From an uncultured Anaerovibrio sp. (GTDB lineage Bacteria > Bacillota > Negativicutes > Selenomonadales > Selenomonadaceae): a DNA stretch of 64,000 bases. Under the pieces are notes generated by a model that saw nothing but the letters and a program-made list of their open reading frames with translations, was not told the origin of the DNA and searched no databases. The DNA lies in the NCBI RefSeq assembly GCF_947302755.1, contig NZ_CAMYWM010000002.1, forward strand, positions 1-64,000, written 5' to 3'. This document shows, one piece after another, positions 1 to 10,831 of this stretch; within the stretch, counting starts at the first letter, position 1; every line of letters starts with the position of its first letter. The translations under genes and the position numbers were made by a program.

Positions 1-50
1 CTTTACTCCCACCTAAGAGGAGGGAGTCTTAGCACCCGTTAGCATCGGAT
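1..50 (+). repeat. 3' end of structured repeat family A (copy A1, truncated by window edge)
   Basis: ACTCCCACCTAAGAGGAGGGAGT...TTAGCACCCGTTAGC matches the 3' end of the copies at 40049-40256 (+) and 25138-25343 (-). Confidence 0.75.
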
Positions 51-119
51 AAATTTTAGGATTATTTGTTTATTAAACTCATTAATTGTATAATGATGGA
101 ACGTGAGGAGGAATAGCCA

Positions 120-1892
120 ATGGAACAAGCCTATTTTGAACAATTGCACAAGGACTCCCAGGCCATCATACAAAAATATCAAAAAACAAGCCAGGCCTTT
201 ACCACTAAACGTACCTTATCCTTTCTTGCCCTGCTGGTAACTGTGGCTGGGGCCTATGATATAGGTTCTCCCTGGCCCCTTTTAGCCGGACTGGGGATTT
301 TCGTCTATTTCTTTTATCTCATACGGGGCCACAGCCGTCTCCATGATGACCTTGATTACGAAACAAACCGGGATGAGGTAATAAAGGAATATATTCACCG
401 CTTTACAGGGGATTGGAAGGAATTCCGGGACAAGGGGGAGGATTTTCCGGAAAGAAAGCTGACTCAGGATATTGACCTCAATATTTTAGGTCCTTCCTCA
501 ATATTTCAATACCTTAATATTGCCAGAACAAATAAAGGACGCAGTATGCTGGCCCACCGCCTCCGGCCGGAGCCTGTGGAGGTCCATGAATTACCCCTGC
601 GTCAGAAGGAAGTCAGCTTCTTTATAAATCATATAGAGGATGCCATAAAGCTGCAGGCCATAGCCCGCCAGATTCCCTTTAATAACCGCATGGATTCCCT
701 TCTGGCCTATCTAAGGGACAGGCAGGGTGATCCAAGCCCCCTGATGAATAAATTAATATTTATATTGCCCATTACTGCCTTTATATTATTAGTGGTAAGT
801 CTATTTAACGTCATACCCATCGAAATACCTGGAGTATTATTTATCCTACAGCTTTCCATAGCCTTATTGTCATTGGGCAAAAATGGCGTACACATTACCC
901 CATTGTATCGTCTGAATAAGGAATTAATCAGCTATTGCCAGCTTTTATTTACCATCAGAGCCATAATGCCACAAAAAACCGGAGGGATTGACCCGGCGGA
1001 AATAGAAGAGGCCCTTGCACCAATAAAAAGGCTGGGAATATTATGTGCCCTGGCGGAGGTCCGTCATAATTTTATTCTCCTGTTTTTATTAAATGCCATC
1101 TGCCTATGGGATTTCCACATTGTGCGCAGCTTCATAGGCTGGCAGCAGGCTTACGGACACCGGCTGGAGCATTGGCTGGATATGTGGCATGAAGCCGAGG
1201 TTGCCATCAGCCTGTCTGTCATTGGCCATACCCGCCCTGATATTACCATGCCGGAGCTGCTGGAAATGGAGGATGGCAAGCCCCATATTGAAGCTGAAGC
1301 ACTCAGTAATCTCCTTATTCCACCTGGTGAGGCCATCCCAAATTCCATTACCTTAGGCCCATCCCTAAATATTATTACCGGATCCAATATGTCCGGTAAA
1401 ACCACCTGGCTGCGCACTCTGGCCAGCTCCTGTATATTGGCCTATGCCGGTGCTCCGGTATGCGGAAAAGCACTTCGTCTCACCCCTGTCCACGTCCTTA
1501 CCTCCATAAGAGTAAACGATGATCTGGCTAGTGGAATATCCACCTTTTATGCAGAGCTGATACGAATAAAAGCCATGATTGAAGCTGCTGACCGGCATAT
1601 ACCTATGCTGGCGGTAATTGATGAAATATTCAAGGGCACCAACTCTGCCGACCGGATCGTGGGAGCGGAGGCAGCCCTGAGGCGCCTGAGCCGTCCCAAC
1701 CTTATTACTATGGTTTCCACCCATGACTTTGAGCTTTGCCACATTAAGGCGGAGCAGGTACCGGTATTCAATTATCATTTTGAAGAAAAATACCAGGAGG
1801 ATAAGCTTCTTTTTGACTATACCATGAAGGAGGGCCCATGCCAGACCACTAATGCCCAATTTCTCCTGAAGCTGGTGGGCATAACAGATTAA
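120..1892 (+). CDS. MutS-family ATPase with N-terminal membrane segments
   Basis: 590 aa; Walker A 'ITGSNMSGKTTWLRTL', 'LAVIDEIFKGTNSADRI', 'STHDFEL' are MutS C-terminal motifs; hydrophobic segments in the N-terminal half. Confidence 0.85.
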   Translation: MEQAYFEQLHKDSQAIIQKYQKTSQAFTTKRTLSFLALLVTVAGAYDIGSPWPLLAGLGIFVYFFYLIRGHSRLHDDLDYETNRDEVIKEYIHRFTGDWKEFRDKGEDFPERKLTQDIDLNILGPSSIFQYLNIARTNKGRSMLAHRLRPEPVEVHELPLRQKEVSFFINHIEDAIKLQAIARQIPFNNRMDSLLAYLRDRQGDPSPLMNKLIFILPITAFILLVVSLFNVIPIEIPGVLFILQLSIALLSLGKNGVHITPLYRLNKELISYCQLLFTIRAIMPQKTGGIDPAEIEEALAPIKRLGILCALAEVRHNFILLFLLNAICLWDFHIVRSFIGWQQAYGHRLEHWLDMWHEAEVAISLSVIGHTRPDITMPELLEMEDGKPHIEAEALSNLLIPPGEAIPNSITLGPSLNIITGSNMSGKTTWLRTLASSCILAYAGAPVCGKALRLTPVHVLTSIRVNDDLASGISTFYAELIRIKAMIEAADRHIPMLAVIDEIFKGTNSADRIVGAEAALRRLSRPNLITMVSTHDFELCHIKAEQVPVFNYHFEEKYQEDKLLFDYTMKEGPCQTTNAQFLLKLVGITD

Positions 1893-1949
1893 AAACAAAA
1901 GCTCCTCCCATATGCACCGGCTGTCGGTCACAACAGGGAAGAGCTTCCT

Positions 1950-2888
1950 TTAGTTCTTCAATAATTCTTTGGCTGTAAATTGGTCAGTTATAAACACATT
2001 GGCATAATGGCCCTTTAAGGCCGCTCTTATAGCCGGTATCTTGGCTTCACCGCCGGCAATCATAATACTGTGCTCCTTTGATTTCAGATCCTCCAGCCTG
2101 ATTCCCACAGTGCGGGCATCCAGCTCCTTGTTACAAATCCGGCCATCGGCATCAAAAAATCTGGAGCAGATATCACCTACAGCCATTTGCTGAATTCTTG
2201 ACTGCTCAGTTTGATCCGTATACCCCAAGCGGAAAAACAGGGCATTTGGACGAACCGTACCCACACCAAATATGGCAATATTGGCATGACTGCCGATTTC
2301 CAGCACCCGCTTTATGTGGCTGTCCTGATCCACCATTTCCTTTACCTCACGGCTGCCAAATACCACCGGAAGTGGTAAATATTGGGCAATGGTGCTGTAA
2401 TTATTGGAAAAATTGTCCAAAATATCCTTGGCGTAGTTACGCCACTTGGAATGGGTAACGCCCCCCTCCAGCTGGACAATCTGGGAGCCCTTTAAAGCCC
2501 TTGGCAGCAAGGAACAGGACATTTCATACAGGGTGGTTCCCCAACCAACACCTATAATATCCCCATCCTTAACGATGGAATCAAGATATTCAGCTGCCTT
2601 AATTCCAATGTATTTCTTAATTTCATTTTCATCATTAATAGTAGATGAGGCTATACGTACCTCATGAAGATGATACCTTTCCACAAGCATCTGCTCCGTA
2701 TTGGACATATCCTCCACCGGATCCATAATCTGAATTTTTACATACCCTTTGTCCTTGGCATATTGCAGCAGCCTTGAAACCGACGGCCTTGATATACCCA
2801 GCTCCTCTGCTATCCGTTGCTGGCTGTATTCCGAACGATAATACAGCTTGGCAACATTAATGGACAGCTTATCTCTGTCACGAGTCAT
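1950..2888 (-). CDS. SorC/DeoR-like sugar-binding transcriptional regulator
   Basis: N-terminal HTH 'YSQQRIAEELGISRPSVSRLLQYAKDKGYVKI' plus SorC-type sugar-binding domain. Confidence 0.85.
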   Translation of the reverse strand: MTRDRDKLSINVAKLYYRSEYSQQRIAEELGISRPSVSRLLQYAKDKGYVKIQIMDPVEDMSNTEQMLVERYHLHEVRIASSTINDENEIKKYIGIKAAEYLDSIVKDGDIIGVGWGTTLYEMSCSLLPRALKGSQIVQLEGGVTHSKWRNYAKDILDNFSNNYSTIAQYLPLPVVFGSREVKEMVDQDSHIKRVLEIGSHANIAIFGVGTVRPNALFFRLGYTDQTEQSRIQQMAVGDICSRFFDADGRICNKELDARTVGIRLEDLKSKEHSIMIAGGEAKIPAIRAALKGHYANVFITDQFTAKELLKN

Positions 2889-3094
2889 ACCGCTTTCCCC
2901 CTAAAAAAATACCCATGTAGGAAAATATGTACCCACAATGTTTACACAATTTCATTATCCATGTTACAAATGTAAAAATCAAGTAATTATTTAAATTTTC
3001 TGAATTTTTTTCAAATTTACAATAAATAACTGTCCCGTGTTAACTTGTGCCATATGTATTCTTATGTTTTAATATTTACTAGAGGTGAACCATT

Positions 3095-4135
3095 ATGAAG
3101 GAAACGCAACAAATTGAGCCTATGGTAAATGAGCAGTTAATAGATGATAACAAAATTGCAGATACAAAAAATGAACAGCCGGACAATATTACCACCAATA
3201 CTGATAATCCATCGGAAGAGAAGGTGGGGGAGAAGGAAGCTGCCTCATTGATGCATAATCCCCTAAAAAAAAGCCTTGTTAAAAAAAATAAAACCATCGG
3301 CAGCTATATAAAAAAATTCCTTATCCTGTGCTTCGGTGCTTTTCTTTATGCCGTAGGCCTGGAAACCTTCCTGATACCAAATAATATAATTGATGGCGGA
3401 GTGGTGGGTATATCCATTATGGCGGCTGCCCTGACACCCCTTAACTTTAGCGTATATCTGGTTCTTATAAATATCCCTTTCCTGTATTTGGGCTATAAGC
3501 ATATCGGTAAAACCTTTTCTGTTTCGACCATTGTTTCCATTATTCTGCTATCATTATGGACAGAATATTTTAAGCCGGTCCCTGAGGTGACCAATGACTT
3601 TTTCCTGGCTGCCATATTCGGTGGTATTACTGCCGGCATAGGTGTGGGCCTGATTATCCGAAACAGCGGCTCCCTGGATGGCACGGAAATAGTGGCCATC
3701 ATCATGGATAGGCGCAGTACCTTCTCCGTTGGTGAAGTGGTGCTGTTTTTCAATATATTTATCCTTGGGGCTGCCGGCTTCGTCTTTGGCTGGGATAAGG
3801 CCATGTATTCATTGGTTGCTTATTTTGTCATTTCCAAGATGATTGATGTGGTTATAAAGGGCCTGGACGAATCCTACGCCGTAATGATTGTTTCCGAAGA
3901 AAGCGACGAAATCGCCGACGCCCTGATGCACCGCCTTGGTCGTGGTGTTACCTTTATAAAAGGCATGGGTGCCTATACTGGTGATCCAAAAAAGGTTATT
4001 TATTGCGTAGTTACCCGTCTGGAGGTGGACAAGCTGAAGGATATCACCATCGACAAGGACGAAAACGCCTTCATTACCATAAACCCCGTTCACGACATAG
4101 TAGGCGGCCGCTTCAAGAAAAAATCCATACACTAA
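3095..4135 (+). CDS. YitT family membrane protein with ~65 aa hydrophilic N-terminal extension
   Basis: 'VGLETFLIPNNIIDGGVVGISIM', C-terminal DUF2179-like 'GRGVTFIKGMGAYTGDPKKVIYCVVTRLE'. Confidence 0.85.
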   Translation: MKETQQIEPMVNEQLIDDNKIADTKNEQPDNITTNTDNPSEEKVGEKEAASLMHNPLKKSLVKKNKTIGSYIKKFLILCFGAFLYAVGLETFLIPNNIIDGGVVGISIMAAALTPLNFSVYLVLINIPFLYLGYKHIGKTFSVSTIVSIILLSLWTEYFKPVPEVTNDFFLAAIFGGITAGIGVGLIIRNSGSLDGTEIVAIIMDRRSTFSVGEVVLFFNIFILGAAGFVFGWDKAMYSLVAYFVISKMIDVVIKGLDESYAVMIVSEESDEIADALMHRLGRGVTFIKGMGAYTGDPKKVIYCVVTRLEVDKLKDITIDKDENAFITINPVHDIVGGRFKKKSIH

Positions 4136-4138
4136 CAT

Positions 4139-4200
4139 CAAAGCCCGCTGGGAACGGATAAGCATATTAATGCTAAAATCCAAACCCAAGCGGGTTTTTA
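4139..4200 (+). terminator. Rho-independent terminator after YitT gene
   Basis: AGCCCGCTGGG...CCCAAGCGGGTTTTTAT inverted repeat plus T-run. Confidence 0.6.
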
Positions 4201-4351
4201 TGTGCAAATATGTCATTTTTGAATAATTTTCACAATTATAACTTGTAAATTTTGTCGTTTTTATACAAGTTAATACAGACAAAAAGGCTATGGCCGGATG
4301 TATTACATGATGACAAACGACCATAGCCCTTATTAATACTATTTTAATTCC

Positions 4352-4801
4352 TTATTCCAGCTCACCAAATACGCTGAAATGATCCTCGTAGCGCTCCTTT
4401 ACATGGTTAATACCCATGTATTTAACAAATGGTGCCAGCTCCTCCAGCTTCATTACCCGGATATCACCATCAAGATTGCCCATGACCACCTCAGGAACAT
4501 TAAATTCAGCCATAACCTGTAAGCAGCCGCCGCATGGCACAAATGGGCTTTCTGTATCAGCCACCACGGCAATGGCATCAAATTCCTGCTTGCCGTCGGA
4601 AATTGCCTTGAAAATAGCCGCCCTTTCAGCGCATATAGAAAGGTTGGACGAGCCGTTTTCCACATTACATGCTCCGTACAAGGTGCCATCGGAGGCTAAG
4701 ATACAGGCACCAACCTTAATCTTTGAATAAGGGCTGTAGCCCTTCATTCTGGCATCCTTGGCCATCTTAATCATAGTATCGCAGATATCTTCATTTAACA
4801 T
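4352..4801 (-). CDS. cdd: Cytidine deaminase
   Basis: 'YSKIKVGACI', 'CAERAAIFKAISDG', 'PCGGCLQVMAEF' zinc-dependent deaminase motifs. Confidence 0.92.
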   Translation of the reverse strand: MLNEDICDTMIKMAKDARMKGYSPYSKIKVGACILASDGTLYGACNVENGSSNLSICAERAAIFKAISDGKQEFDAIAVVADTESPFVPCGGCLQVMAEFNVPEVVMGNLDGDIRVMKLEELAPFVKYMGINHVKERYEDHFSVFGELE

Positions 4802-5073
4802 ATTATCATGGCTCCTTTACTTAAAAATTTCCGCTTAAAACAACCAAAACCATCTAGCTTTATTTTATTCGATAAGACTATTTTTATCAATATTTTTATG
4901 TTCCAAAGTCCCTGTTATTCACACTTTCCACAAGTTATCCACAATTATTAACATCTATACACACAATTTTTGTGCATAACTCAAATATTTGCTAAAATGA
5001 TAACACTGAGGCAGCTTTAGGGATATAAAGAGCATAACCATATTTTCAAAGGAAAAAAATAAAAGGAATAGAG

Positions 5074-6336
5074 GTGCTGAAAATGAATAGCCTAAATACT
5101 CTTAGAAAAAGCATATTAATCATGGGAATAATCCTATTATTGCCATTATTTCTTTCCCCATCGGCATTTGCAGAGCGGCAGCAGGTGGAAGGGGAGGGCT
5201 CCTATTTTTTGATGAACAATGAGCTTGAGGATGAAGCACTGGCCAAGGAACGGGCCCGGTATGAGGCTTTGCTGATTGCCAGCGAACAGGCAGCCATTTT
5301 TGTGGACAGCTCACCAGAATTGTATTTTGACCAGCTGACCCTTTCTGAATTACGCAGCTATGCTGCCAGCGTTATAAAGGTTCAAAGATTGCCACAATAT
5401 ACCAGCTACCCCAGAGGAAGGGGTACCATGTATTATTGCCGTCTGGTTGCAGTGGCAGACACCAATGACTTTAAGCATACCTCTATTGAGTATATCCAGA
5501 AAAGCCGTCGGGAAAGTGAGGAGCGTAATCGTCTGATACGGGAAATGGATGAATTGAAGCATAAATATGCCCGTGCCTACAGCGAAATAGAAAAGCAGAA
5601 TATCCGCTCCCGCATGAAGCAGCTGCGGGACAAATTTATGAGAAATGAGACCTATACTTCATCTACATATAATACGGCAATGGCAAAGCTGGCTTATAAT
5701 GACGGCCTTGATTATGATAATGACAAGGATTATTCTAATGCCATTAAATACTATCAAAAAGCCCTCAGCTATGATCCCCGGTATGTACCGGCATATAACA
5801 ACCTGGGTATAATTTATGAGGATGTATTGATGGACTATGAAAAGGCCCGTGAATGCTTTGAAACCTCTGTCCAGATAGACCCGGCCTATGATTTTGGCTA
5901 TTGCAATCTTGGTATACTATATAATGATGTATATCACGATTATGATAAGGCCATGGAAAACTACAGGAGGGTTCTTCGCCTGAATCCTAAATTTCCCGGC
6001 ATCTATCGTTATATAGCCCGCACCTATCTGGCCATGGAGCAATATGAGGATGCCTTAAGCAATGTGCAGAAGGAAATGTCCAATAACAAACCGAAGAAAA
6101 ATGACTATTGTCTTTTAGGGGAGATTTATCTGGCAACCGGTGAATACGAAAGGGCAATGGAAGTATTGGAAAAGGCCATCAGCATGGATAAGGATTACGC
6201 AGAGGCCTATCTTTACCGGGGACTTACCTATGAACAAATGGGGAACAAATTCCAGGCCCTTAAGGATATCAGCAAAGCCAAGGAGCTTGACCCCAACAAT
6301 GAAAAGGCCATACAAAATTACAGCCGCTTACAATAA
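5074..6336 (+). CDS. Secreted/lipid-anchored TPR-repeat protein
   Basis: N-terminal signal sequence; several TPR units 'YYQKALSYDPRYVPAYNNLGIIYED', 'AMEVLEKAISMDKDYAEAYLYRGLTYEQMG'. Confidence 0.8.
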   Translation: MLKMNSLNTLRKSILIMGIILLLPLFLSPSAFAERQQVEGEGSYFLMNNELEDEALAKERARYEALLIASEQAAIFVDSSPELYFDQLTLSELRSYAASVIKVQRLPQYTSYPRGRGTMYYCRLVAVADTNDFKHTSIEYIQKSRRESEERNRLIREMDELKHKYARAYSEIEKQNIRSRMKQLRDKFMRNETYTSSTYNTAMAKLAYNDGLDYDNDKDYSNAIKYYQKALSYDPRYVPAYNNLGIIYEDVLMDYEKARECFETSVQIDPAYDFGYCNLGILYNDVYHDYDKAMENYRRVLRLNPKFPGIYRYIARTYLAMEQYEDALSNVQKEMSNNKPKKNDYCLLGEIYLATGEYERAMEVLEKAISMDKDYAEAYLYRGLTYEQMGNKFQALKDISKAKELDPNNEKAIQNYSRLQ

Positions 6337-6379
6337 TACAGACACTCTAACAATTACAAGTAAGGTGGCCATTACAAAA

Positions 6380-6598
6380 TTATCCACATAAAATAACATT
6401 TATCCACACAATAAGTGTTCTATTTCTGTGGATAAAGTGGATAACTTTGTGTATAACTCAATATATAGGTTAATTTTGTATTTAAAATACTATATATTGA
6501 CCATGATATTTACAAATATCCAATATTGGCTGTGGATATTTTACATCTCATTTTCATTTTGCAATTTTATACTTAAAATAATGGAAATATTATCCACA
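6380..6598. promoter_or_regulatory. DnaA-box cluster distant from oriC
   Basis: TTATCCACA at 6380, 6400, 6590 and TGTGGATAA at 6427, plus near matches AGTGGATAA 6436 and TGTGTATAA 6449. Confidence 0.6.
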
Positions 6599-6655
6599 AT
6601 TAGTTGCATTAGTTATTTGAAAATCATATACTAGTGAGGCAGTTTACTTTTTTTG

Positions 6656-6746
6656 ATAACGCCATTGTTCAAATTTTTCTTCTTTAGAAGAAAAATCTTC
6701 CAATTAGCGTTTCAACGAGCTGGGAGACATCTTAAAGCTCGTTATA
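6656..6746 (+). repeat. Repeat family C, copy C1 (91 bp, internally palindromic)
   Basis: ATAACGCCATTGTTCAAATTTTTCTTCTTTAGAAGAAAAATCTTCCAATTAGCGTTTCAACGAGCT...AGCTCGTTATA; near-identical to 10717-10807. Confidence 0.85.
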
Positions 6747-6777
6747 TTATTCTTTCATAATAAGGAAGGGAGCCTAA

Positions 6778-8067
6778 TTGCAAAATAATAAATATACTCA
6801 ACAACCTATATACCGATCAAAGCGGCGCAAAAAAAAGAGCAGTAATTTTTGGCCCATGTTCCTCTTATTGTGTGCCTTTGCCATAGCAGCTGTAGGAGGA
6901 GCTCTTTTTGCGTCCTCCACCAGCTTTGATAAGCCACATGATAAGCCGGAAAAGCAAAACCTCTTGACGGCCAAGGATAAAATCATAGTTATGATTATGG
7001 GTGTAGATGAACGGGAGGATGATGTGGGACGGTCAGATACCCTGATGGTAGCCACATTGGATCCCAAAAAGAAAAAGGCTGCCCTTCTGTCCATTCCCCG
7101 GGATACCCGAGTAAAAATCAGGGGCTACGGCTTTGATAAAATAAATTCCGCCTACGCCTATGGGGGATATGAGCTCACCAAGGATACGGTAGAGGACCTG
7201 ATAGGGGTTCATATGGAGCATCATATCCTGATCAACATAAAATCCTTTAAAAAAATAATTGATGCCATTGGCGGAGTGGATATCAATGTTGAAAAGCGAA
7301 TGTATTATGAGGACGTATGGGATGATGATGGGGGATTGTTAATCGACCTGCAGCCAGGTCCACAGCATATGGATGGTAATACAGCCATTACATATGTACG
7401 ATATCGTGATGAGGAGGGTGATATCGGCCGTATACGACGTCAGCAGAAGTTCATGCAGGCCGTTATGGACCGAATAACATCACCGGCTATTATTCCACGT
7501 ATTCCATCCATCATTAAGGAAGTAATCAGCAGCGTTGAGACGGATTTGTCCATGAAGCAGCTTATCGAATTTGCCACTTCCCTTAAGGACGCCCAAAAAA
7601 CAGGCTTGCAGGCGGAAATGCTGCCCGGTAAGCCAATTTATATCGATGGTGTAAGCTATTGGCTGCCTGATTTGGCAAAGCTTAGAACCACAGTGGCCAA
7701 TACCCTTGATTGTACCCTTGATAAAAGCTTAAGGGATGATTTGGCTGAGGATACCCGGGAATATGAGCAATCTATTCCGGATAATGCCCGGGAGCTTAAT
7801 GCCGAGGAGGCACGGGAAATTTATCGTCGGGAAAATACCGAGGATATTGAGCGGGCCAGAAAAATCAACAGGAAGGAATTAACTGATGAAACCCTTAGAA
7901 GAGATCCATATGAACGGGCAAATGAACGGTCTGCCGAAAGGGATTCTGATAGGGTAGATGAACCAATAAATACCCCTGCCACTAAGGCGGAGCCGGCTGA
8001 ACAGCCTAAGAGCCGAGTCCCGGCCCCTTCCCCTACTGTGCCTGGTGTTGGAAAAACCGCCAACTGA
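6778..8067 (+). CDS. LytR-CpsA-Psr (LCP) family protein
   Basis: TTG start; 'MIMGVDEREDDVGRSDTLMVATLDPKKKKAALLSIPRDTRVKI', 'INYAYAYGG'-like and 'TAITYVRYRDEEGDIGRIRRQQ' LCP motifs; long charged C-terminal tail. Confidence 0.9.
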   Translation: MQNNKYTQQPIYRSKRRKKKSSNFWPMFLLLCAFAIAAVGGALFASSTSFDKPHDKPEKQNLLTAKDKIIVMIMGVDEREDDVGRSDTLMVATLDPKKKKAALLSIPRDTRVKIRGYGFDKINSAYAYGGYELTKDTVEDLIGVHMEHHILINIKSFKKIIDAIGGVDINVEKRMYYEDVWDDDGGLLIDLQPGPQHMDGNTAITYVRYRDEEGDIGRIRRQQKFMQAVMDRITSPAIIPRIPSIIKEVISSVETDLSMKQLIEFATSLKDAQKTGLQAEMLPGKPIYIDGVSYWLPDLAKLRTTVANTLDCTLDKSLRDDLAEDTREYEQSIPDNARELNAEEAREIYRRENTEDIERARKINRKELTDETLRRDPYERANERSAERDSDRVDEPINTPATKAEPAEQPKSRVPAPSPTVPGVGKTAN

Positions 8068-8081
8068 CAATAACTGAAAAT

Positions 8082-8118
8082 AGTATGGGTAATTGCCTTG
8101 AGCAGTTACCCATATTTT
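8082..8118 (+). terminator. Terminator after LCP gene
   Basis: ATGGGTAATTGCCTTGAGCAGTTACCCATATTTTTTT. Confidence 0.7.
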
Positions 8119-8127
8119 TTTAAATCA

Positions 8128-8152
8128 AAAAGGGACTGGTATTACCCAGTCC
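8128..8152 (-). terminator. Terminator after gyrA
   Basis: GGGACTGGTATTACCCAGTCCC with A-run on + strand (T-run on - strand). Confidence 0.65.
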
Positions 8153-8168
8153 CAAATTATATTGTATA

Positions 8169-10598
8169 TTAGTCATTTTTCTGCAACAAGGTTGCCATGG
8201 AGGAAACCTTATCCCCATCACTTGGCTTCATGATGATTACCCCCTGGGTATTGCGGCCAATCTGGCTGATACCGCTGATGGAGGTTCTCAATACCACGCC
8301 GCCTTCAGTAATGAGAAGCAGCTCGTGATCCTCCTGAACTACTGCCATACCGATTACCTTACCGGTCTTTTCCGTTACCTTGAGGTTGATTATTCCCTTG
8401 CCGCCACGATGCTGAACGGTATATTGATCAATGGTAGTACGCTTACCAAGTCCACACTCGGTAACCGTCAATACATCTGCATCCTCTTTTAAGGTATCCA
8501 TTGCCACCACCTCATCACCGGCAGTAAGTCTGATACCCTTCACACCTCTGGATATGCGGCCCATAACCCGAACCTGATCCTCTTCAAAGGCAATGGCCAT
8601 ACCATTTTTGGTTCCCAGCATAATTTTCTGCTTGCCGTTAGTGATTTTTACACCAATAAGCTCATCCTCCTCCTGAAGATTGATGGCAATAACCCCAATC
8701 TTACGGGAGGTATTGAAGTCAGACAGGCTTACCCGCTTAACAACACCCATCTTGGTGGCCATAAACAGGTATTTCTCCGGATCATAATCTCTTACCTGAA
8801 TAACGGCGCTGACCTTTTCATCCTTATCCAGCTTCAGCAGATTAATAAGAGCTGTACCCTTGGCTGTACGGCTGGCCTCAGCAATCTGATAGGCCTTAAG
8901 ATAGTATACCCGGCCCTTATTGGTATAGAACAATATGGTATGATGATTGGTAGTAATCAACAGATTTTCTACGAAATCATCCTCCTTGGTGGGCATACCA
9001 TTTACCCCGGCACCACCGCGGTTCTGCCGTCTATAGGTATCCAGCTTGATACGCTTTATATAATTTCTGTGAGTAATGGAAATAACCACATCATCATCAG
9101 CAATCATATCCTCAATATCAATCTCACTCATGTCATGGGTGATATTGGTACGACGCTCATCACCAAATCTGCGCTTAACCTCTGTAAGCTCCTCCTTGAT
9201 GATTTCCATAATTTTCCACTCGTCAGCCAATACGGACTTCAACCATTCAATTCTCTTCAATACTTCCTGATATTCTTCCTCAATCTTTTCACGCTCCAGA
9301 CCGGTTAACCGCTGGAGACGCAAATCGAGGATTGCCTGGGCCTGCTTTTCACTTAAGCTGAAGCCCTCCATGAGAGCAGTACGGGCAATATCCGCCGTAC
9401 GGGACTCACGAATGGTAGTGATTACCGCATCGATGTGGTCAAGGGCAATATTCAAGCCCTCCAAAATATGGGCCCTGGCCTCAGCCTTGGCCAGCTCATA
9501 CCTGGTACGACGGGTAATAACATCCTCCTGATGCTTAATATAGTAATGGAGAACCTCCTTAAGGGTAAGCACACGGGGCTGATTTTCCACCAAGGCCAGC
9601 ATGATTACACCGAAGGTTTCCTGCATCTGGGTGTGCTTATACAGCTGGTTAAGCATAATATCAGGATTAATATCCTTGCGCAGCTCCATAACTATACGCA
9701 TACCACTGCGGTCTGATTCATCCCTGAGGTCAGTAATACCCTCAATCTGCTTATCCCGGACCAGCTCAGCAATTTTCTCAATAAGACGGGCCTTATTGAC
9801 CTGATAAGGAAGCTCAGTAACGATAATACGCGGCTTGCCATTGGACATGGTCTCAATATTGGCCTTGGCCCGCATCTTAATCTGACCGCGGCCGGTGCTA
9901 TATGCGCTCTTAATGCCGGCAGTGCCCATAATAAGACCACCGGTAGGAAAATCCGGTCCCTTGATAACGGTCATAAGCTCCTCAGCCGTGGCATCAGGAT
10001 TATCAATAAGCATTAATACACCATCAATAACCTCATTCATATTATGAGGAGGAATATTGGTAGCCATTCCCACCGCGATACCGGAGGTACCATTTACCAG
10101 CAGCTCCGGAAATTTGGATGGTAATACCGTTGGCTCCTTTAATGATTCATCATAGTTAGGAGCAAAATCTACAGTTTCCTTGTCAATATCCTGAAGCATA
10201 AGCTCAGAAATCTTTGACATACGAACCTCAGTATAACGCATTGCCGCTGCCGGGTCACCATCCACGGAACCAAAGTTACCATGACCATCGGCCAGCAAAT
10301 AACGCATGGAAAAGTCCTGGGCCATACGTACAATGGCATCATACACAGAGCTGTCACCATGGGGATGATATTTACCCAATACTTCGCCCACAATACGTGC
10401 GGATTTTTTATATGGTTTGCCAGGGGTCATGCCGGCTTCCTGCATAGCGTACAAAATACGTCTGTGTACAGGCTTCAGACCGTCACGAACATCTGGTATT
10501 GCTCTGGAAACAATAACACTCATGGCGTAATCAATATAAGAATTACGCATTTCCTGTTCCAGATTTACAGGTAAAATCTTACCTTCACCGAATTCCAC
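8169..10598 (-). CDS. gyrA: DNA gyrase subunit A
   Basis: '[33 protein letters not shown]', '[24 protein letters not shown]' and C-terminal GyrA box repeats. Confidence 0.98.
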   Translation of the reverse strand: MEFGEGKILPVNLEQEMRNSYIDYAMSVIVSRAIPDVRDGLKPVHRRILYAMQEAGMTPGKPYKKSARIVGEVLGKYHPHGDSSVYDAIVRMAQDFSMRYLLADGHGNFGSVDGDPAAAMRYTEVRMSKISELMLQDIDKETVDFAPNYDESLKEPTVLPSKFPELLVNGTSGIAVGMATNIPPHNMNEVIDGVLMLIDNPDATAEELMTVIKGPDFPTGGLIMGTAGIKSAYSTGRGQIKMRAKANIETMSNGKPRIIVTELPYQVNKARLIEKIAELVRDKQIEGITDLRDESDRSGMRIVMELRKDINPDIMLNQLYKHTQMQETFGVIMLALVENQPRVLTLKEVLHYYIKHQEDVITRRTRYELAKAEARAHILEGLNIALDHIDAVITTIRESRTADIARTALMEGFSLSEKQAQAILDLRLQRLTGLEREKIEEEYQEVLKRIEWLKSVLADEWKIMEIIKEELTEVKRRFGDERRTNITHDMSEIDIEDMIADDDVVISITHRNYIKRIKLDTYRRQNRGGAGVNGMPTKEDDFVENLLITTNHHTILFYTNKGRVYYLKAYQIAEASRTAKGTALINLLKLDKDEKVSAVIQVRDYDPEKYLFMATKMGVVKRVSLSDFNTSRKIGVIAINLQEEDELIGVKITNGKQKIMLGTKNGMAIAFEEDQVRVMGRISRGVKGIRLTAGDEVVAMDTLKEDADVLTVTECGLGKRTTIDQYTVQHRGGKGIINLKVTEKTGKVIGMAVVQEDHELLLITEGGVVLRTSISGISQIGRNTQGVIIMKPSDGDKVSSMATLLQKND

Positions 10599-10716
10599 TA
10601 TCTCACCTCAAAAAAAGTTTATTACAAAATCACTTAGCTACTTATTATAACATATTTTGCCTGTTTTTTAAAGCTTTAATCTGCTTAAACCATTGAAAAT
10701 TAGGCATCCATGGTTT

Positions 10717-10807
10717 ATAACGCCATTGTTCAAATTTTTCTTCTTTAGAAGAAAAATCTTCCAATTAGCGTTTCAACGAGCTTGGGGACATCTTAAAGCT
10801 CGTTATA
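10717..10807 (+). repeat. Repeat family C, copy C2 (91 bp)
   Basis: Near-identical to 6656-6746. Confidence 0.85.
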
Positions 10808-10831
10808 AGGAGGTAATTCACCTATCGTCTG

